Positions 54,119-58,826 of a DNA stretch of 58,826 bases are shown in pieces. A program made the position numbers and the translations under genes. Position 1 is the stretch's first letter; every line of letters begins with the position of its first letter. The notes beneath the pieces are model-generated. The model worked only from the letters and a program-made list of their open reading frames with translations, ran no database searches and was not told where the DNA came from. Source of the stretch: Bacteroidales bacterium (lineage in GTDB: Bacteria; Bacteroidota; Bacteroidia; Bacteroidales; UBA932); NCBI GenBank assembly GCA_017483985.1, contig JAFUUB010000114.1, positions 1 through 58,826 on the forward strand, given 5' to 3'.

Positions 54119-56020
54119 ATGAAACGAATCCTTTTTGCCCTGGGCCTGCTGCTGGCCGTTGCCTGCTCTTCGCCCAAAACCTTTGTCACCATCGACGGTC
54201 CGACCCTGGTCGGTACGGACGGACAGCCTTTCCTGATCAAAGGCACCAACCTCGGAAACTGGCTGAATCCGGAAGGCTACATGTTCAATTTCGGCCGGGC
54301 CACCTCCCCGCGGCTGATCAACGAGGCGTTCAGCCAGCTGCTCGGCCCGGACGGTGCGGCCGACTTCTGGAAAGCCTTCAAGGACAATTATATCACCGAA
54401 GACGATATCGCCTTTATCGCCTCGACCGGCGCCAATACCATCCGCCTTCCTTTCCATTATAAGCTCTTCACCGACGAAGACTACATGGGCCTGACCTCCG
54501 CGCAGGACGGGTTCGAGCGCGTCGATAAACTGGTGGAATGGTGCCGCGCCCACGGCCTGTACCTCATCCTGGACATGCATGATGCCCCGGGCGGCCAGAC
54601 CGGCGACAACATCGACGACAGCTACGGCTACCCCTGGCTCTTCGAAAGCGAGGCTTCCCAGGCCCTTTTCTGCGACATCTGGAAACGGATCGCCGCCCAT
54701 TACAAGGACGAGCCGGTCATCCTGGGCTATGAGCTTTGCAACGAGCCGATCGCCACGCATTTCCGGGAGAAGCAGGACCAGCTGAACCAGCAGCTGGAGC
54801 CGCTGTACAAGCGTGCCGTCGCCGCCATCCGGGAAGTCGACAACAACCACATCGTCCTGCTGGGCGGCGCCCAGTGGAACAGCAATTTCTCGATGTTCAC
54901 GGATTGGAAGTTCGATGACAAGATCATGTACACCTGCCACCGTTATGGCGGCGGTACCGATGCGGATGCCATCCGTTCGTTCATCGAATTCCGGGACAAG
55001 ACCAACCTCCCGATGTACATGGGCGAAATCGGCCATGGCACGGACCTCTGGCAGGCTGAGTTCTGCAAAACCTTGGAGGACAACAACATCGGCTGGACCT
55101 TCTGGCCGTATAAAAAGATTGACGGCTCCTGCATGATGGCCTACAAGGCCCCCGAAGGCTGGGATGTGGTCCGCCGTTTCGCCGACGGCCGCCGGGCCTC
55201 CTTCGGCGAGCTCCGCCGGATCGTCCCCGATCGGGATTCCGCCCGCGCCGCGCTGTCCGGCCTGCTGGAAGCGGTCAAGTTCGCCAACTGCGAGCCGCAG
55301 ACCTCCTATATCCGGTCCATCCATTTGAAACCGGCGCAGATCCTCGTCCTGCGGGAACTCGGCGGACATCACCTGCCGTTTACCGAAGCCACCATGCCTT
55401 GGCTGCAGGAAGTGGCCAAGGAGAAGGGATTTGAAATTACCGAGCGCAACAACCTCAAGGAAGTGGATGCCGCTTTCCTGGCCGGTTTCGACGCCGTCCT
55501 CCAGCTGGACTTCCCGCCCTATCCCTGGCCGGAAAAAGTCCAGGAGGCTTTCATCCAATATGTTAACCGCGGAGGCGGCTGGGTCGGCCTGCACCATGCT
55601 TCGCTGCTGGGCGAGTTCGACGGTTATCCCATGTGGCCCTGGTTCTCGCAGTTCCTGGGCGGTATCCGCTTCGACAATTACATCGCCGACCTGTCGGACG
55701 GCCGCGTAGACGTAGAAGTTCCGGAGCATCCCATCTTCGCCGGCGTCCCGGCGTCTTTCACCCTGCCGGATGACGAGTGGTATACCTATGACAAGAATCC
55801 CCGGAAATCGCCGGACGTGAAAAACCTCGCGACCGTGGATGAGTCTTCCTATACCCTTTCCACGCCCGTGAAGATGGGCGACCATCCGGTGATCTGGACG
55901 AATACGTCCGTGCTCGGGCGCAACGTCTATTTCCAGTTCGGCCACAGCCCGAAACTGATGGAGAACGAGGCATTCAAGACCTTGCTGGTCAACTCGATCC
56001 TATGGGCCGCCGTCCGCTGA
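54119..56020 (+). CDS. GH5-type glycosidase fused to a ThuA-like domain, lipoprotein
   Basis: 633 residues with a lipobox ending at Cys16 (LLAVACSS). Residues about 20-380 form a GH5 (cellulase-fold) domain with acid/base Glu209 (ELCNEP) and nucleophile Glu303 (MYMGEIGHG). Residues about 405-633 are a ThuA-like class I amidotransferase-fold domain ('ILVLRELGGHHLPF', 'YVNRGGGWVGLHHASLLGEF', 'FAGVP'). ThuA proteins are tied to sugar metabolism, including 3-keto-sugar routes, but their reaction is uncertain. A second, separate ThuA gene lies at 58368. The start at 54119 is preferred over 54110 for a standard signal peptide. Overlaps the next gene by 19 bp. Confidence 0.86.
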   Translation: MKRILFALGLLLAVACSSPKTFVTIDGPTLVGTDGQPFLIKGTNLGNWLNPEGYMFNFGRATSPRLINEAFSQLLGPDGAADFWKAFKDNYITEDDIAFIASTGANTIRLPFHYKLFTDEDYMGLTSAQDGFERVDKLVEWCRAHGLYLILDMHDAPGGQTGDNIDDSYGYPWLFESEASQALFCDIWKRIAAHYKDEPVILGYELCNEPIATHFREKQDQLNQQLEPLYKRAVAAIREVDNNHIVLLGGAQWNSNFSMFTDWKFDDKIMYTCHRYGGGTDADAIRSFIEFRDKTNLPMYMGEIGHGTDLWQAEFCKTLEDNNIGWTFWPYKKIDGSCMMAYKAPEGWDVVRRFADGRRASFGELRRIVPDRDSARAALSGLLEAVKFANCEPQTSYIRSIHLKPAQILVLRELGGHHLPFTEATMPWLQEVAKEKGFEITERNNLKEVDAAFLAGFDAVLQLDFPPYPWPEKVQEAFIQYVNRGGGWVGLHHASLLGEFDGYPMWPWFSQFLGGIRFDNYIADLSDGRVDVEVPEHPIFAGVPASFTLPDDEWYTYDKNPRKSPDVKNLATVDESSYTLSTPVKMGDHPVIWTNTSVLGRNVYFQFGHSPKLMENEAFKTLLVNSILWAAVR

Positions 56021-58359
56021 TCCTGCTGCTGGGACTGATGGCGGCGTGTACGGCTGTCCCGGAAGGGAAGCTGGCCGTGGACCCGGAATTGGAAGCGGAG
56101 ATCCTCGCTTCCGACCGGATCCATCGACCGCTGCCGCTCCACCCGGAACGCTCCTACGAAGCGGTCCGGGCGGCTGAACCGGTGCTGGAGGAAGAGGTCC
56201 TGCCGCAAGAGCTGGAAATCCGTTTCGCCAATCATGCGAAAGTGCGCCCGGTCGGGTCGCCGGATGATATCGATTATGCGACCTTCGGCTCCTATTCCGC
56301 CCGGCTGCCGCTGGACGGGAGGGACCTGGAGAAATGGAACCGGATCTCCTTTACGGTAACGCCCCAGGCAGGGGGAGCAGAGGTGACCAGCCTGACGGTT
56401 TCCTTCAACGCCGTCCCCGGCCCGGCCAAACGCGGCTACAACGAGCCCTCCGGCTCCCATTATATCCCCCTGCGGGATGGGGAACCGAATCCTTGTTTCT
56501 TGGAAATCGGCGAGTTCCGCCGCGAGAAGATGGGCAGCCTGACCTTCTCCGTGACCGACCGTGGCCAGTCTCCTGCCGACAGCTCGGTCTACCGGATCAC
56601 GGACATCCGCCTGCAGCGGGTCGCCACGGATGCGCCGGTGACGGGCTGGCAGCCGCAGGGGATCGTCGTTTCTTCGACCGGGTATGAACCCGACGCGGCC
56701 AAGACGGCCTATCTGCCGTCGGCTGACGGACGTTTCAAGGTCTATGACCTGGACCGCCGCCGGACCGTGTACCGGGGCCGGATCGCGACCTGCGAAACGT
56801 ACGGTGCGGCCGATTTCTCGGCCCTGCAGCGTGAAGGCCGGTATGTCATCCGGGCCGGCGGACAGGAATCCGCCCCCTTCCGGGTCAGCCGGCGGCTGTG
56901 GACGGATGCCCGTTGGCGGGTCCTGAACTATATCTACTGCCAGCGCTGCGGCGATGCCATAGCGGGGATCCATGCCGATTGTCACCACGACCTGTTCAGC
57001 GTCCATGACGGGATGCGGATTTCCTACGGCGGCGGCTGGCACGATGCCGGCGACCTGTCGCAGCAGACCCTGCAGACCGGCGACGTGGCCTATGCGCTGC
57101 TGGAAGCGGCCCTGGCCTGCCGGGACTCCGAACCGGCCCTGTCCGCCCGGCTCGAGGAAGAAGCCCGCTGGGGCCTGGAATTCCTGCTGCACTGCCGTTT
57201 CGGTGATGGCTGGCGGGCCTCTTCGATGGGCCTGCTCCATTGGACGGACAACCGCGTCGGGACGGCCGATGACATCGAGACCGTGCGCAAGCAGAACCTG
57301 GCCTTCGACAATTTCCTCTCCGCCGGGTATGAGGCTTTCGGCGCCATGAACCTGGCCCGTTCCGACTCCTTGCGGACAGCCCTTCGCCAGGCGGCCGTGG
57401 AAGATTTCGCCTTTGCCCGGGAACGGTTCGCCCAGGAAGGGTTCGAGCCGTTCCGGCACATGATGGAGCACACGTTCAATACCTCGCCGAGCCAGTACAT
57501 GGCGACCGTCTCCTGGGCGGCCGGACAGCTGTTCCGCCTGACCGGGGACGCCGCTTATGCGGAGGAAGCGGCTGAGGCCATCCGCTATACGCTTTCCTGC
57601 CAGCAGACCGAACCGCTTGAGGGTGACGGACTCCTGCAAGGTTTCTTCTATCGGGACACCACCCGCCGTTCCCTGGTGCATTACATCCACCAGTCCCGCG
57701 AACAGGTCTACATGCAGGCCCTGGTCCAGCTGTGCGAACTGCTGCCGGACCATCCGGACCGGCCCCGCTGGGCCGAGGCCGTCCGGCTCCATGGCGAATA
57801 CCTCAAGGGCCTCGCCGCCCGCGGACAGTACGGCATGATTCCGGCCGGGGTGTACCGGGCGGATGAGTGGAAGGACGAGGATCCCTTCACCCGTCTCCAC
57901 CTCTTTGCCCCGGCCGATGCCGTGCAGCATTACCAGGCGCAATTCGCCACCGGAGAGCCCCTCGGGGACGGCGGCCGGAATTTCCGCCTCCGCCAGTTCC
58001 CGATCTGGTTCAGCATCTTCAACGGCAACAACGCCATCATCCTGTCCCAAGGCAAGGCGGCTGCGCTTTGCGGCCGGTTCCTGGGAGATGAAGCGTTGCT
58101 GCAGATCGGCCGCGACCAGCTTTCCTGGGTGACGGGCTTGAATCCGTTCGGCCAGTCTATGATTTATGGAGAAGGTCGCAACTACCCTTCGATGAACAGT
58201 TTTTCCATCGGAGAGGTGACCGGAGAGATGCCGGTCGGCATCCGCACCCTCGGGGACGGGGACGAACCCTACTGGCCCCGGACCAACAATGCCTGTTACA
58301 AGGAAGTCTGGGTGACGACCGCCGGGAAGTTCTTATCCTTAACTGCTGAATATCAATGA
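56002..58359 (+). CDS. GH9 glycoside hydrolase lipoprotein
   Basis: 785 residues. Signal peptide with lipobox at Cys16 (GLMAAC). An N-terminal module (about 60-210) of carbohydrate-binding-like beta character is followed by a CelD-type Ig-like domain (about 218-297) and the GH9 (alpha/alpha)6 barrel with GGGWHDAGD (343-351, catalytic Asp residues) and C-terminal 'GLNPFGQSMIYGEG' and 'NNACYKEVWV' (probable acid Glu). GH9 covers endoglucanases, cellobiohydrolases and exo-glucosaminidases. Begins inside the last 19 bases of the GH5-ThuA gene. Confidence 0.91.
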   Translation: MGRRPLILLLGLMAACTAVPEGKLAVDPELEAEILASDRIHRPLPLHPERSYEAVRAAEPVLEEEVLPQELEIRFANHAKVRPVGSPDDIDYATFGSYSARLPLDGRDLEKWNRISFTVTPQAGGAEVTSLTVSFNAVPGPAKRGYNEPSGSHYIPLRDGEPNPCFLEIGEFRREKMGSLTFSVTDRGQSPADSSVYRITDIRLQRVATDAPVTGWQPQGIVVSSTGYEPDAAKTAYLPSADGRFKVYDLDRRRTVYRGRIATCETYGAADFSALQREGRYVIRAGGQESAPFRVSRRLWTDARWRVLNYIYCQRCGDAIAGIHADCHHDLFSVHDGMRISYGGGWHDAGDLSQQTLQTGDVAYALLEAALACRDSEPALSARLEEEARWGLEFLLHCRFGDGWRASSMGLLHWTDNRVGTADDIETVRKQNLAFDNFLSAGYEAFGAMNLARSDSLRTALRQAAVEDFAFARERFAQEGFEPFRHMMEHTFNTSPSQYMATVSWAAGQLFRLTGDAAYAEEAAEAIRYTLSCQQTEPLEGDGLLQGFFYRDTTRRSLVHYIHQSREQVYMQALVQLCELLPDHPDRPRWAEAVRLHGEYLKGLAARGQYGMIPAGVYRADEWKDEDPFTRLHLFAPADAVQHYQAQFATGEPLGDGGRNFRLRQFPIWFSIFNGNNAIILSQGKAAALCGRFLGDEALLQIGRDQLSWVTGLNPFGQSMIYGEGRNYPSMNSFSIGEVTGEMPVGIRTLGDGDEPYWPRTNNACYKEVWVTTAGKFLSLTAEYQ

Positions 58360-58367
58360 TTTTTTAT

Positions 58368-58826
58368 ATGAAACGCCTTGCAATCCTGGCAGCGGCCATC
58401 CTGCTGGCTGCCTGCGGTCAGAAAACCGCACCCCAATCCACTTTCGTGTCGGCGGCCGACGTCCGTCCGGCCAGTTATGCCGGCAAGACGCCGCGCTTCA
58501 AAGCCCTTCTGTATTACTCCGACTACGTGGAAGAGGCCCATCGCGACTTCTCCCACCAGGCCATCGAGTTCTTCCACCGCCTGACCTACGGGGAGGGTTG
58601 GATCATGGATGTGGGCACCAGCCTGCTGGAGCATGGGGACCTGTCCCAGTATGACGTCATCATCATGCCGGACGTGGCTCCTTCTTCTCCGGCCGACCAG
58701 GCGGCCTTCCAGGAGTACATGGAAAACGGCGGCGGCTGGCTGGGCTACCATGCCGCCGGCTACAACGACCAGTCTTTGAAATGGACGTGGTTCCGGGATT
58801 TCCTGGGCGGCGTCCGCTTCCTGTGC
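58368..58826 (+). CDS. ThuA-domain lipoprotein, cut by window end
   Basis: 153 visible residues, open at the right edge. MKRLAILAAAILLAACGQKT gives a signal peptide with lipobox Cys16. The mature part is ThuA-like: 'RFKALLYYSDYVEEAH', 'YDVIIMPDVAPSSPADQAAF', 'YMENGGGWLGYHAAGYNDQS' and 'WFRDFLGGVRF'. The Gly-rich block closely resembles the equivalent part of the GH5-ThuA fusion ('YVNRGGGWVGLHHAS'), so the two are paralogues. Starts 8 bp after the GH9 stop, in the same operon. Confidence 0.86.
   Translation, partial: MKRLAILAAAILLAACGQKTAPQSTFVSAADVRPASYAGKTPRFKALLYYSDYVEEAHRDFSHQAIEFFHRLTYGEGWIMDVGTSLLEHGDLSQYDVIIMPDVAPSSPADQAAFQEYMENGGGWLGYHAAGYNDQSLKWTWFRDFLGGVRFLC

Overview
The window comes from the chromosome of a member of the Bacteroidota, most likely a GC-rich member of the Bacteroidales. 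The evidence is a set of families largely confined to that phylum (DUF4270, DUF3098, DUF4294, DUF3109 and DUF5009 proteins, and the short starch-synthase-like protein beside DUF4270), the ribosomal protein gene order, the general lack of Shine-Dalgarno sites, and repeated matches to the Bacteroidetes -7 promoter box TAnnTTTG just upstream of transcription units. No rRNA, tRNA, CRISPR array or replication origin was seen. Gene density is very high and no gene-free stretch exceeds 300 bases.

Layout. 1-136: tip of an IS3-type insertion sequence cut by the window edge. 193-2655 (minus): DUF4270 lipoprotein and a glycogen/starch-synthase-like protein. 2786-5465 (plus): ftsX, DUF3098, uppP and an LpxH-like pyrophosphatase. 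5420-6094 (minus): DUF4294 protein. 6380-16953 (plus): a ribosomal protein/secY/map/infA/rpoA cluster that starts abruptly at rplP, behind its own promoter. 17129-19318: membrane pyrophosphatase. 19433-24106 (plus): LacI regulator, zinc metallopeptidase, a NagB-like/PIG-L fusion and a canonical nagB. 24156-29901 (minus): mreBCD-mrdA-rodA. 29990-31189: ispD and a convergent Lrp-type regulator. 31350-33668 (minus): topA. 33849-38133 (plus): penicillin-binding protein 1A, ddl and prmC. 38231-39400: unknown lipoprotein. 39414-39550: a large perfect inverted repeat. 39541-42356 (minus): TPR protein and peptidase U32. 42450-45880 (plus): an M16-like protein without the zinc motif, and a DUF3109 protein. 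45877-48524 (minus): DUF2007, a small membrane protein, a lipoprotein-like peptide deformylase and a DUF5009/NagX-like acyltransferase. 48615-58826 (plus): ROK kinase, then GH18, a galactosamine-6-phosphate-deaminase-like protein, a NagP-like permease, GH30, a GH5-ThuA fusion, GH9 and a ThuA lipoprotein cut by the right edge.

How the genes work together. The left half is housekeeping: translation, secretion and envelope building (lipid carrier recycling, lipid A, elongasome, peptidoglycan synthases, D-Ala-D-Ala). Two regions deal with amino sugars. The first (19433-24106) has a LacI regulator, a true glucosamine-6-phosphate deaminase and a fusion protein whose deaminase half has lost key residues. 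The second (47331-58826) pairs predicted surface or periplasmic lipoprotein glycosidases (GH18, GH30, GH5, GH9) with a sugar permease, a sugar kinase and another deaminase relative. This fits breakdown and uptake of a beta-linked, hexosamine-containing glycan; the substrate is not known from sequence alone, and no SusC/SusD pair lies in the window.

The most unusual items are the perfect 27-bp inverted repeat at 39414-39550, the NagB-like/PIG-L fusion without its catalytic Asp and His, the GH5-ThuA fusion beside a second ThuA gene, the ribosomal cluster beginning at rplP, three ribosomal genes with perfect AGGAGG sites in a phylum that mostly lacks them, and compact face-to-face promoter pairs.
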